Source: an uncultured Methanobrevibacter sp. (GTDB lineage Archaea > Methanobacteriota > Methanobacteria > Methanobacteriales > Methanobacteriaceae). From it: 64,000 nucleotides of DNA. Numbering within the stretch: the stretch's first letter is position 1; each line of letters begins with the position of its first letter. Below are positions 1 through 9,034 of this stretch, piece by piece. Below the pieces are notes generated by a model. It was not told the origin of the DNA. It saw only the letters and a program-made list of their open reading frames with translations, and made no database searches. The stretch is from the NCBI RefSeq assembly GCF_902769175.1, contig NZ_CACXNW010000028.1, forward strand, positions 23,239 through 87,238, given 5' to 3'. The translations under genes and the position numbers were made by a program.

Positions 1-281
1 ATTGAGCATATTATGTAAAAATAAGATTTAATAAATTCTTTAACTCATTTATTTTAATATTGTTTCAGTATTAGTTTGTTTATTTTTTGAGTTAATAATT
101 AAAAATTAGTCTTTTTTATGTTGATTATTCTAAACTTAGTATTTTTTTGAGTAAATAATGTTAGAATTAGTTTTTTTTTTTTTTGATATTTTTAAAATTA
201 GTTTTTTTGAGTTAATAATGTTAAAATTAGTTTTATAAATGTAAAAAAATTAAAAAAATAAAAAAAGGGGAAAAGTAAAGA
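1..281. repeat. AT-rich degenerate direct repeats downstream of the 282-809 gene
   Basis: There is no coding potential. The stretch is made of degenerate copies of a unit of about 40 bases centred on a T-run, then GAGTTAATAATGTTAAAATT, seen near positions 89, 149 and 205. It lies 3' of the minus-strand gene that follows. Several T/A-rich runs could act as transcription terminators, but no stable stem was found. Confidence 0.5.
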
Positions 282-809
282 TTATACTAATTGTCCGCCT
301 GTAACACCAAGTTTGGCTTGATCTTCATCAAAGGTAGAACCTATGAGATTTCCTGTTTTGGTATCATATTGACGGAAATTACCATCATTGTAGTTGATTT
401 GGTAATAATAACCTTTATCTTCATGTGAATTTTTAACTACATGCCCTGCTGAAACGCCGCTTTCTGATTTTTCAGAGCCTACTGCAACATTAGTAACGGT
501 ATCTTTATCATTACTTGAAATAGAGTATGATGATTTGCCGTTATTATTGTTGGCATTGGCATTATTCGAATTAGAATTCGAATTAGAATTAGTTTTTGAA
601 GAGCTAATAGTATAAGTCACATTTTGATTATTATTTGTAATATTTACACTTCCCCCATCTTTAAAATCGCTTACTTTATCTTCTATAACATCAGCTATAG
701 TTGCATCGTCGACCACGTTTTTAGTTGGCTGATTAAAAAGTATTACCCCACAGCCTATGACGAGGATCAAAAAAAATGCACCTATAATGATTTTAAATAC
801 ATCATCCAA
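282..809 (-). CDS. Membrane-anchored Asn/Ser-rich hypothetical protein
   Basis: A 175-residue protein with one N-terminal hydrophobic segment (about residues 6-25), a low-complexity Ser/Asn linker (about residues 70-100, with SNSNSN and NANANNNN runs), and a polar C-terminal domain with YYYQINYNDGNFRQYD and TKTGNLIGS. The arrangement suggests a signal-anchored extracytoplasmic protein. The start is a TTG at 809, chosen because GAGGTGA lies six bases upstream. The linker is encoded by a GAATTA/GAATTC microsatellite, so its length may vary between strains. The C-terminal part looks like a small beta-domain, but I recognise no family and assign no function. Confidence 0.7.
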   Translation of the reverse strand: MDDVFKIIIGAFFLILVIGCGVILFNQPTKNVVDDATIADVIEDKVSDFKDGGSVNITNNNQNVTYTISSSKTNSNSNSNSNNANANNNNGKSSYSISSNDKDTVTNVAVGSEKSESGVSAGHVVKNSHEDKGYYYQINYNDGNFRQYDTKTGNLIGSTFDEDQAKLGVTGGQLV

Positions 810-860
810 GTTTTCACCTCATCTATTATTATCTTTTAGAAATTATATAAATGTATCTAA

Positions 861-988
861 TTTAGATATTTTTTAATATTTTATATTTCTTTACGAGAAT
901 TCTGATTTAGATATTTTTTAATATTTTATATTTCTTTACGAGAATTCTGATTTAGATATTTTTTAATATTTTATATTTCTTTACGAGA
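861..988. repeat. 45-bp tandem repeat, 2.8 copies, upstream of the TetR gene
   Basis: Three copies start at 861, 906 and 951. The unit begins TTTAGATATTTTTTAATATT and ends CTTTACGAGAATTCTGA, and the copies are identical over their shared length. They lie directly upstream of the TATA-like element of the regulator at 1035. They could be an operator array or a recent slippage duplication; the sequence alone does not decide. Confidence 0.85.
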
Positions 989-999
989 AAATTTTGTAA

Positions 1000-1012
1000 A
1001 TAATTATATATG
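1000..1012 (+). promoter_or_regulatory. TATA-like element of the TetR gene; probably leaderless transcript
   Basis: ATTATATAT ends about 23 bases before the ATG at 1035, and no ribosome binding site lies between them. That spacing fits an archaeal leaderless mRNA. Confidence 0.5.
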
Positions 1013-1034
1013 ATGAATATTAATAATCAATATT

Positions 1035-1625
1035 ATGTTAGGCGAAACTGAGAATACTGAAGAAAAAATTATTAAAGCGGCATTTAAAATTCTTCAAATT
1101 GAAGGAGCTGCAAAAGCTACAACTAAGAAAATAGCTGCTGAAGCAGGAGTTAATGAAGTAACTATTTTTAGAAAGTTTGATAATAAGAAGAATTTAGTGG
1201 AAGTTACTAAACAATTTTATATGGATAGACTTTTAGAAAAATTGGAAGATAACTTTTCATTTACTGAAGATGAAAGTATTGAAGATTATCTTAAGAGTTG
1301 TTTCTATGGAATGTTTAATTTCACAGATGACGATTTTAGTATTATAAAAGTTGCTATGCAAGAAGTGAGAGATGTTCCAGATCGAAAGCTCTTGATTTCA
1401 CAGATCACAAGCACAATTCTTGGAAAATTAGAAGAATTCTTTAAATTGCAATTAGAGAAAGGTATAATTAAAGATATTAATTCTAAAGCAGTATCAATTA
1501 TGTGTTTCAGTATAATTTTCCAATCTCTCGTGTTATGGCAAATATATGGTAGTTCCACTGGAATGGAATCAGATTATTATGCTAAAGACTTCTTAAATAT
1601 TATATTTAATGGAATTAAACATTAA
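1035..1625 (+). CDS. TetR/AcrR-family transcriptional regulator
   Basis: A 196-residue protein of usual TetR length. The N-terminal helix-turn-helix is clear: residues about 9-55 contain KIIKAAFKILQIEGAAKATT, then KKIAAEAGVNEVTIFRKFDN, the family's recognition-helix signature. The C-terminal two thirds is a helical ligand-binding domain with hydrophobic stretches near residues 100 and 155. The gene lies next to a disrupted MFS transporter on the same strand, the common arrangement of a repressor and its efflux pump. A palindrome resembling a TetR-type operator lies at 3257-3268, downstream of that transporter. The ligand is unknown. Confidence 0.9.
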   Translation: MLGETENTEEKIIKAAFKILQIEGAAKATTKKIAAEAGVNEVTIFRKFDNKKNLVEVTKQFYMDRLLEKLEDNFSFTEDESIEDYLKSCFYGMFNFTDDDFSIIKVAMQEVRDVPDRKLLISQITSTILGKLEEFFKLQLEKGIIKDINSKAVSIMCFSIIFQSLVLWQIYGSSTGMESDYYAKDFLNIIFNGIKH

Positions 1626-1909
1626 TTATTATTTTTTCCATTAATCTAATTTTTATGAAAATAAGTCTTTACATTGGCAAAAATTGCATATCTTGAGTTA
1701 TGGTTAGTCAGTATTAGGACTGTTTTGCCTATAATAATCTTTTTCTTATTTTTTTCATTTATTAATTATTTTTTTATATAATTTTTTTCATTTCTTCTTT
1801 TATTATTAGCTTTATTATTATGTGATTTTAATCTCTTTTTTCAATTTATAAATAAAGTTTTTTTTTAACAAAAAATATATAATATTTTAAAAACATACAT
1901 TAAAATATT
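1626..1909. other. Intergenic region with the promoter of the MFS gene
   Basis: No ORF is visible. AATATATAAT at about 1873-1882 is a TATA-like element roughly 28 bases before the ATG at 1910, and no ribosome binding site is visible, so that transcript may also be leaderless. Confidence 0.5.
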
Positions 1910-3047
1910 ATGTCAAGAAAAATTATTTGGACATTATCAGCAGTATGTTTTTCAATGTCTACCTTATTGAGTTTAGTGGGAATCATTTCTGTAATTCAGA
2001 TTTATTTCCATGTTTCCATTTATTATGCAAGCTTATATGCAAGCATATTTGCAGGAACATTAGGTGTTTCAAGCTTATTCGCCCCTGCATTATTCTCAAG
2101 GTTTGAAAAAAAAGAAAATGATAATGGTTATTTTATTGATTACAGCAGTATGTAATCTATTGGAGTTATTTATTACGGATTATTCAATTTGTCTGATTTT
2201 TAGAATAATACCTGCATTTTTCTATCCTATAGCTGTTAGTGCAGCATTAACAATAGTTGGAAAAATCAGTCCAAATGATACTAACAAGGTTGTTTTAGGT
2301 ATTTCTGCAGGAAGTATATTAGGTCTTTCAATTACTTCCTATTTAGGATTAAGCTATGGATTCCAAGTTGCAATGTTATGGTATGGTTTGATAAATCTTG
2401 CATCATTAATATTGACATTTCTCTTTGTTCCTAATTTTGAAGGAAATAAAGAGCCAGTTGTCTTGCAAATTAGCCATGCAAAGTCTAGTAAGTTTTTATT
2501 TTCAATAATTTATGTTTTATTTACAGTTATTGGTATAAGCATCACATATAATTATATTTCAACTTACTTATGTACTGTAACTTTAATGAATCCTGAGTTT
2601 TTATTCTTCACTTTGCTGTTTATGGGATTAATATCAATGGTTGGAACAACTTTATCAGGATACTTGCTAAGCAAAAATGGAAATCTGACAGTTCTTTTCT
2701 ATCCTATTGGCTTTGCAGTCATAACATTTATAATTGGATTGCTTGTTAAAATGCCTTTCTTGGAGTTCTGTGCTTTGATGGTCTTTTCAATATTTGACGG
2801 ATCAGCATATACAGTTTAACAATATTGGGTTACTTCAGCTGTACCTGAGTCTCCTGAGTTTGCAAATGGTATTTTCCTGCTGATGTGTAACTTATCAATA
2901 TTCATTGGAACAATGATTGGAGGATTTATCATTGATCAGATAAGCATAATGTATATTTTCATCGGTTCTGTTATCATGATGCTTTTAGCAGCTCCATTTG
3001 TTATTATTAGAATAAAAACCTCACCTGATGCATCTTCAGTGAATTAA
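1910..3047 (+). pseudogene. MFS transporter, broken by one frameshift and one in-frame stop
   Basis: The reconstructed product is about 378 residues with 10-12 hydrophobic segments, typical of a major facilitator efflux pump. The start ATG is at 1910. The frame is lost in an eight-A run near 2106-2113, after RFEKK. The downstream frame carries the gene to a TAA at 2817-2819 and then continues in the same frame with QYWVTSAVPESPEFANGIFL to the natural stop at 3045-3047. The conserved transmembrane pattern on both sides of each lesion argues for recent inactivation or sequencing error. The neighbouring TetR gene is the likely regulator. Substrate unknown. Confidence 0.8.
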
Positions 3048-3256
3048 TTTTTTAATGCTTTTCACTCTTTTTATTCTTTTTTTATTTTTTCTATTGTTGC
3101 GTTTTTTCTAATTATTTTTATTTCAGTATATTATTTTTTTATTATTTTTATTTCAGTATATATTATTTTTTTATTCTTTTGCTTGCTAAAATTATTATTT
3201 TTTCCTATTTTATTTAAAAATAATTTTTAGTAATCCTTTTCCTATTTAAGATGCAA

Positions 3257-3286
3257 GTAAGTACTTACATTCGGAAATATTTAAAT
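3257..3286. promoter_or_regulatory. 12-bp palindrome (TetR-type operator candidate) next to a BRE/TATA element
   Basis: GTAAGTACTTAC at 3257-3268 is a perfect palindrome. It is followed at once by TCGGAAATATTTAAATATG, which reads as BRE plus TATA. Similar half-sites occur at 53968-53983 and 54025-54040. No substantial ORF follows this promoter: the next ATG opens only a few codons, so the target gene may be lost or the transcript non-coding. Confidence 0.55.
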
Positions 3287-3759
3287 ATGATTGGTTAGTA
3301 ATATAGTATTGAAGTTGAATATTCATGATTAAAAAAACTCATTAGAATAAAATGAAAACAATACTTTACATAAATTCTAATATCAATTATTAATCCCGTT
3401 CAACGGTTGAATATTTTATTCAATTGTTGTTTTTATCCTCAACCTATAAATCCTTTTAGTTTGATGGGTTTTTTTAATAATGAATATCCTTCATCTAAGT
3501 TTTTACCTTTTACTATTTTTAATGAATTTTAACTATTTTTTTCTAAATTAATTATTTTAGTATTAAAATCTTTTTTGATTAATAATTTTAATTGATTTTT
3601 ACTGTTTTTATTCAGTATTTTCTTTTTTAGATTTTATATGGTGTTTTTATTGTTTTTTTTTAAAATTCATAAGTAATTCTTATAATAATAATTAAAATTT
3701 ATATACTTTTTTAAAGATAAGAAAATATATAAATTATTTATTATAGATATTTTTAAAAA

Positions 3760-3850
3760 TTGAATTTCTATTATGATGATTTACTGTGTTGAAATTTGAT
3801 ATTGAATTTCTATTATGATGATTTACTATGTTGGAATCTGATATTGAATT
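3760..3850 (+). repeat. 42-bp direct repeats resembling the 5' end of the following gene
   Basis: Units start at 3760 and 3802, with a third partial copy at 3844. The second contains GATGATTTACTATGTTGGAA followed by TCTGAT. This resembles the real start region at 3973, GATGATAATATGTTGGAA followed by ACTGAT. The repeat therefore looks like duplication of the ribosome binding site and first codons of the geranylgeranyl reductase gene. Confidence 0.6.
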
Positions 3851-3982
3851 GCTAATTTATGATTAAATAATTAGAAATCATTAGCATTCGATTTAATGAT
3901 TAAATTATTAGAAAATAATTTGTATTTCTATTTAATGATATGATATTAAAATCTAATTGAATTTTTATTTAAAGATGATAAT

Positions 3983-5179
3983 ATGTTGGAAACTGATGTT
4001 TTAGTTATTGGTGCAGGTCCTGCAGGTTCTGCTGCTGCAAAACATGCAGCATTAGGTGGTGCAGATGTAATCCTGATTGATAAGAAATCTGAAATAGGAA
4101 CTCCTAAAAGATGTGCAGAAGGAATTTATGACCATGGACTTAAATGGTTGGGAATTGATCCAGATCCTCAATGGGCTGTTCAGAGAATTAATGGAGGAGT
4201 CATCATTGCACCAGACAAGACTAGATTAACTCTTGATGAATCAATATTACCTGAAAAAGGATATATTATTGAAAGAAAGGTTTTTGATAAGTATATGGCT
4301 ATGGATGCAGCAAGAGCCGGTGCTAAAATTATGGTTAAGACAAGGGCAAAGTCCATAACTAATGATGAAGATGCTAATGGCTCATTTTATCTTGTTGATT
4401 GTGAACAAATGGATGAAATGATTGAAATAAAGACTAGAATAATTATTGCTGCAGATGGTCCTGAATCTCGTATTGCAAAGGCATTAGGCATTAATTCAAC
4501 AACAAAACCAGAGGATATGATGGCTGGTGTTCAATATGAGATGGTTGGAGTAAACTGTGAAAGGATGGATTTGGTGGAACTTCATTTAGGTGCCTTTACA
4601 AATGGAGGCTATGCTTGGGTATTTCCTAAAGGAGATGACATAGCAAATGTTGGAATAGGCATTAAAGCATCAAGTGAAAAGCTAGCCATTGATTTTTTAA
4701 ATGAATTTATCCAATCCTATCCTCCATTGCATAATGCTAAAGCAGTAGAGCTAAATGTTGGAGGAGATCCTATTGGTGGAATGATTGAAAGAATCTATGA
4801 TGATAATCTATTGATTTGTGGAGATGCAGCAGGTCAAGTGGATCCAATAACCTGTGGAGGAATCATTTTAGGAATTCTTGGTGGTATGACTGCAGGTCAA
4901 GTAGCTGCTAAAGCTATTATTGATAAGGATTATTCCCATGAAAGATTGAAAGAATATTCTATTAGATATGATGAAATTACACATGGAGCAATTCCTAAAC
5001 TAAAAAAGGCCCATGATGTTTTTCGTTCATTAAGTGATGATGATCTTAATCAAATTGTCCATGCATTCTATGGTCTTGACTATAAAAATATGGATCCAAA
5101 GGATTTTATCAAAGTAGCTTTTAAATTGCCTATACGTCTCGCATTGAAATTAGGAACTATATTTAAAGCTATCTTTTAA
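3983..5179 (+). CDS. Geranylgeranyl reductase family FAD protein (archaeal lipid reductase)
   Basis: A 398-residue intact flavoprotein. The N-terminus has the dinucleotide-binding motif VIGAGPAGSAAAKHAA at about residues 7-22. RCAEGIYDHGL and the C-terminal FAD motif LLICGDAAGQVDPITCGGI (about residue 275) match the digeranylgeranylglycerophospholipid reductase family, which saturates the isoprenoid chains of archaeal membrane lipids. It has no transmembrane segment and is expected to act at the cytoplasmic membrane face. AAGATGAT just before the ATG is a weak ribosome binding site. It appears monocistronic. Methanogens often carry several paralogues, so the exact substrate is not certain. 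Confidence 0.9.
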   Translation: MLETDVLVIGAGPAGSAAAKHAALGGADVILIDKKSEIGTPKRCAEGIYDHGLKWLGIDPDPQWAVQRINGGVIIAPDKTRLTLDESILPEKGYIIERKVFDKYMAMDAARAGAKIMVKTRAKSITNDEDANGSFYLVDCEQMDEMIEIKTRIIIAADGPESRIAKALGINSTTKPEDMMAGVQYEMVGVNCERMDLVELHLGAFTNGGYAWVFPKGDDIANVGIGIKASSEKLAIDFLNEFIQSYPPLHNAKAVELNVGGDPIGGMIERIYDDNLLICGDAAGQVDPITCGGIILGILGGMTAGQVAAKAIIDKDYSHERLKEYSIRYDEITHGAIPKLKKAHDVFRSLSDDDLNQIVHAFYGLDYKNMDPKDFIKVAFKLPIRLALKLGTIFKAIF

Positions 5180-5512
5180 TTAATTTTTTATATTATTTAA
5201 TTTTTTTAATTATTTTAATTTTTATATAATTTTTAATTTTTTTAATTTTTCTTAAAGTTTTTATATTTATTTTTTAATTTTCTTTTATTTATTCAATTTT
5301 ATCTTTTTTTCATATGATAATTATAAGAATGTTATTTTTCACCTTTTCATTTTTTATTAATTTTTAAATTTCATTCCTATAAAAATCAAATAAATTCAAA
5401 TAAAATTTATAATTTTTCAAGTAAACTTTATATACTATGAAGTATATAATATGTTTAAGGGTTCATTCTCTTTATTTTTAATCTTAGCTAGTATTTTTAA
5501 ACACAATTGAAT

Positions 5513-5557
5513 AAGAAAAGAGATGAATTCTCTTTTCTTTTCTCCCCATTTTTTTTA
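5513..5557 (+). terminator. 11-bp perfect stem-loop followed by a T-run
   Basis: AAGAAAAGAGA (5513-5523) and TCTCTTTTCTT (5529-5539) are exact complements around a five-base loop, and an eight-T run follows at about 5550. This could terminate a small transcript started at the TATA-like element near 5430. Confidence 0.5.
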
Positions 5558-5652
5558 GATTGTTTCTCCAAACAATATTTTTTCTTTTTTTTCTTTATTC
5601 ATTTTTTCAGTTTGTTTTATTAAATTATTCATTTTTTGTATTGTTTTTATAG

Positions 5653-5699
5653 AAATATTTATATAATCAATAATACAATAATAATTTAGGTATGCCTAA
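5653..5699 (+). promoter_or_regulatory. feoB promoter with a DtxR/IdeR-like iron box
   Basis: AAATATTTATATAATC (about 5654-5669) is a TATA element. TTAGGTATGCCTAA at 5686-5699 has TTAGG/CCTAA arms like the half-sites of DtxR/IdeR iron boxes. It lies where transcription should start, a position suited to repression. A further ATTAGGTTTTATTAA is at about 5765. The DtxR-family gene three genes downstream is the natural candidate regulator. Confidence 0.6.
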
Positions 5700-5820
5700 T
5701 TGTTTATTTGGGGTCATAAATCTTAGTTTATTTATATATGCAATTATATGTGGGTTAAATAACAATTAGGTTTTATTAAAATATTTTATTTAATTTTTTA
5801 TTAATTTCTGAGAAGATAAA

Positions 5821-7829
5821 ATGAGTAATGAGAAGTCTAAACTTAATTTAAATCATCATGATGTTACTTTCTATAAAAATGTTCTTTTAATCGGAAGTCC
5901 TAATGTAGGAAAGAGTTTAACATTTAATAAATTAACTGGTTTAACTGCAATGGTTTCCAATTATCCTGGAACCACTGTAGACATTGATGAAGGTAATTTT
6001 ACATATGAAATAAGACTGTTCATATTACAGACCCACCAGGACTTTACGATTTGAATACAATCACTGAAGAGGAAAGAGTAGCTAAATTATTGGTATTGGA
6101 CAAGCGTTTCGATTTGATGGTTCATGTTGTAGATGCTAAAAACATTGAAAAGTCAATTGATCTTACATTGCAATTGATTGATGCAGGAAAGGAAGTCATT
6201 CTCGTTTTAAATATGATGGATGAGCTTGAAAAGATTGGAGCATCTGTTGATGCAAAGGTACTATCTCATGAGCTGGGAATTCCAATCGTTTTAACTGCGG
6301 CTGCAGAAAATAGGGGATTGGATGAGTTAAAACACACTATTGTCAATTATGATTCAATTGAAGATGAGATATTGAATGAATCAACATCATTGCTTGATGT
6401 TGACTATGGTAGGTCTATTGAAATAGCTATTTCTGAAATCAAAGATAATATTCATGGAGAATATCCTGTTTCTAAAAGATACTTGGCTGTTTCATTGCTT
6501 GAAGGAGATGAAGATACAGAAGAATTGGTAAGGAAAACTGAAGACTTTAGCCAATTATCTGAAATCATCGATAGGCAAAGGGCTAAATTTGATGAGCCAG
6601 TCAAATATTTGACAAAGCTTAAGCTTGCTGATTATGCCAAATACATAAAATCTACTTTTACAACAATAAATAGCGTAAATAATATTGATGAAGATAGCTT
6701 TGGCGAAAAATTAAGCAGAATTATGATTCATCCGATTTATGGATTTATTATTCTTGCTTTAGTACTATCCTTCGGTCTTTACCTTTTTGTAGGAGTGCTT
6801 GGAGCGGGAATTCTTGTAGACTTTTTACAGGATATTGTATTTGGAAAGTACATTAACCCAATTGTTATAAGTTTGGTGGTTAATAACATTCCGTGGGTTC
6901 CTATTCAAGAGCTTATTGTAGGTCCATATGGTATTGTCACTCTTGGTATAACCTATGGTTTTGGTATTATATTGCCGATTGTATCCCTTTTCTTCATTGT
7001 ATTTTCAATACTTGAAGACAGTGGTTATCTCCCTAGACTTGTATTATTGGTGGATAATGGATTTAAGAGAATCGGTTTAAGCGGAAGAAGCGTTATTCCA
7101 TTTGTTCTTGCTGTTGGATGTGGAAGTATGGCAACAATGGTTACAAGAACATTGGAAACCAGAAGGGAACGAAACATTGCTACAATGATTATGGCATTGA
7201 CAATACCTTGCTCTGCACAGCTTGGAGTTATAATGGCACTATTGTCTGCCCATCCAAAGTCTGTCTTGATTTGGTTTGGAATGATTCTACTAAACTTTAT
7301 AGTAGTTGGTATTCTTGCTAAAAAGTTTGTTCCAGGAGAACAACCAAGTTTCTTTATGGAATTGCCTCCTTTAAGATGGCCTAAGTTTTCTCACATTGCA
7401 AATAAGACTTGGACACGTCTTGTAATGTATATTAAAGAGCTAATTCCTATATTTATAGCAATCAGTGTTATTATATGGGCTCTTGATTTGGTAGGTATTT
7501 TTGAATTCATTATTGCTGCTGTTCGTCCTCTTGTAAATGCAATTGGTCTTCCTGATCAAACAAGCGCTTCATTTGTACTTGGATTTTTCAGAAGAGACTT
7601 TGGTGCTGCAGGATTAATGTCAATACATACTATGTTAACTGGTGTTCAATTGTTGGTTGCATCTATAACCTTAACATTGTTCCTACCTTGTGTAGCTCAA
7701 TTCATTATTATGATTAAGGAAAGAGGATTTAAATTGGCTTTATTCAATGCATTATTAAGTATTGTCATAGCATTCACGACAGGATTCATTGTAAATTTAA
7801 TTTTAACCAGTTTGAATGTAGTGTTATAG
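5821..7829 (+). CDS. feoB: Ferrous iron transport protein B, interrupted by one frameshift
   Basis: The reconstructed product is about 670 residues. The N-terminal GTPase domain shows GSPNVGKS (G1), ITDPPGLYDL (G3) and LNMMDE (G4). The C-terminal membrane domain has several hydrophobic helices and the paired gate motifs AVGCGSMATMVTRT and MALTIPCSAQLGV, with the conserved cysteines. FeoB imports Fe(II) across the cytoplasmic membrane. The frame is lost near 6008-6014: restoring one A in GAAATAAG rejoins FTYE with NKTVHITDPPG. This looks like a single-base deletion in an A-run of an otherwise well-conserved gene, so sequencing error is likely. No separate feoA is visible; the downstream DtxR protein has a FeoA-like C-terminus. 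Confidence 0.93.
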
Positions 7830-7844
7830 ATGGTTCGGATTTAA

Positions 7845-7931
7845 CTGTTAAGCATGTAAAATATAAAACTTTAGCTATTGATTGGTATTTGATCTGTTAA
7901 GCATGTAAAATATAAAACTTTAGCTATTGAT
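7845..7931. repeat. Two identical 38-bp direct repeats, period 49
   Basis: Copies at 7845-7882 and 7894-7931 both begin CTGTTAAGCATGTAAAATAT. They fill the short gap between feoB and the zinc-ribbon gene. Confidence 0.9.
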
Positions 7932-7947
7932 AGTTTTGAGGGATAAT

Positions 7948-8160
7948 ATGGATGAACAAATAATTGGGAATCAAATAATCAAATGTGAATTCTGTGGATT
8001 CACCTTTCAAAGATGTGATGGGATTAACTGTGGTTCCTGCCCTATCAATTGCAAAACAGTTAAATGCCCTAACTGTGGCTATGAGATTTTGCCAGAGTAT
8101 AAATCTTATAAATTCATGGAAGATGGCGTAAGGAAGATAAAAAATATGATTTTCAAATGA
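7948..8160 (+). CDS. Small zinc-ribbon protein between feoB and DtxR
   Basis: About 70 residues with CEFCGF, then CGSCPINC and CPNCGYE: a cysteine pattern expected to bind one or two metal ions (zinc, or perhaps iron). The start at 7948 is preferred over an upstream in-frame codon because GAGGGAT lies directly before this ATG. Its place between feoB and the DtxR-family regulator suggests a part in iron uptake or its control, possibly as a small FeoB partner. That role is inferred from position only. Confidence 0.8.
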   Translation: MDEQIIGNQIIKCEFCGFTFQRCDGINCGSCPINCKTVKCPNCGYEILPEYKSYKFMEDGVRKIKNMIFK

Positions 8161-8262
8161 TTTTTGATTAAATAATTAAATGGTTTATGTTTTAAAGGAT
8201 TTTTAAATGGTTTATGTTTAAATGATTAAATGGTTTATGTTTAAATGATTTTCAAATGATTT
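8147..8262. repeat. Duplicated 3' end of the zinc-ribbon gene plus TTTATG-type repeats
   Basis: TGATTTTCAAATGATTT occurs at 8147 (final codons and stop of the gene) and again at 8246. Between them AAATGGTTTATGTTT is repeated three times. Confidence 0.75.
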
Positions 8263-8297
8263 ATGATTTACTAATTTTTTAGGAGTGGAGTTTAAAA

Positions 8298-8918
8298 ATG
8301 GATAAAAGCGAAATAGAGCATTATTTGCGTGACATTTGGGTTCGAGAGTTTGAAGATGAAGAGAAATTGCTTGCTGATGAATTCAATGCTGAAGATATTG
8401 AAAGGCTTTCCAAAAAGGAATATGTCAAAATAGAGGATGGCTTTGTTAACTTAACTGAAACTGGAGAATATATTGGAAGGTCTTTAGTTAGAAAACACAG
8501 AATTGCTGAAAAGGTAGTTGCAGACTTGTTTTTAGCTGATATGAATGAAATGGAAGAGTTAGCAGATCAAATTGAGCATGTCATGAGTCAAGAGGTGGAG
8601 GATAATATTTGCAGAATCTTAGGAAACCCTGAAAACTGTCCTCACAACAATCCTATTCCTCATGGGGAACATAATGGCGGATTAACTAATGACTATTCTG
8701 TGCCATTGGTGTCATGTCATAGCGGTGAATCCGGAGAAGTTTCTCATATTAAAACAGAAGATGCTCGTAAATTAAGAAAAATCATGAATTTAGGCCTTAT
8801 TCCAGGTTCTAGAATTTGCCTAATCCAAAAGTTCCCTAATTTTGTATTCCAATTGGGAAACACTCAATTGGCAGTGGATAAGGAATTGGCTAACGAAATA
8901 TTTATTAAATTAGACTAA
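8298..8918 (+). CDS. DtxR/MntR-family metal-dependent regulator with FeoA-like C-terminus
   Basis: A 206-residue protein. It has an N-terminal winged helix (about residues 1-60, with ETGEYIGRSLVRKHRIAEKV leading into the dimerisation helix), a DtxR metal-binding/dimerisation domain containing IEHVMSQEVEDNICRILGNP and the Cys/His-rich segment CPHNNPIPHG, and a C-terminal SH3/FeoA-like domain (about residues 135-206, with LIPGSRICL). Proteins of this type repress iron or manganese uptake genes when the metal is plentiful. A DtxR-like box lies at the feoB promoter. AGGAGTGGAG before the ATG is a strong ribosome binding site. The co-repressor metal is probably Fe(II), by context. Confidence 0.92.
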   Translation: MDKSEIEHYLRDIWVREFEDEEKLLADEFNAEDIERLSKKEYVKIEDGFVNLTETGEYIGRSLVRKHRIAEKVVADLFLADMNEMEELADQIEHVMSQEVEDNICRILGNPENCPHNNPIPHGEHNGGLTNDYSVPLVSCHSGESGEVSHIKTEDARKLRKIMNLGLIPGSRICLIQKFPNFVFQLGNTQLAVDKELANEIFIKLD

Positions 8919-9034
8919 TAATTTATAATTAACAATCAGATTTGTTCAGTTTGATTAAATTGGACAATGGTCTAAATTTAAGCAATGAGATTTTATGAAT
9001 TAGCTTTTATTTATTTTCTATTTAGGTGAAAGAA

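Larger units (their letters stand above)
3048..3982. other. Long intergenic region before the geranylgeranyl reductase gene
   Basis: 935 bases with no convincing gene. It holds the palindrome/TATA pair at 3257-3286, long T-rich stretches, and a 42-bp direct repeat near 3760-3850. Nothing resembling a tRNA or a conserved RNA was recognised. Confidence 0.5.
5180..5820. other. Intergenic region between the lipid reductase gene and feoB
   Basis: 641 bases with no long ORF. A TATA-like element (ACTTTATATACTA, about 5425-5437) precedes a stretch ending in the stem-loop at 5513-5539, so a small independent transcript of about 110 bases is possible. The feoB promoter and a DtxR-like box lie at 5653-5699. 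Confidence 0.45.

Noticed and set aside
624..839. 71-codon plus-strand ORF overlapping the Asn-rich membrane protein
   Set aside because: No ribosome binding site, and the codon pattern follows the minus-strand gene; a shadow.
3350..3480. Possible tRNA or structured RNA around the GC-richer stretch near 3392-3450
   Set aside because: No cloverleaf, no T-loop GTTC-type motif in the right place and no CCA-compatible stem could be drawn.
9026..9034. Start of the HisA-like protein at GTG 9026
   Set aside because: The GTG is part of the AGGTGA ribosome binding site; ATG 9035 fits better.
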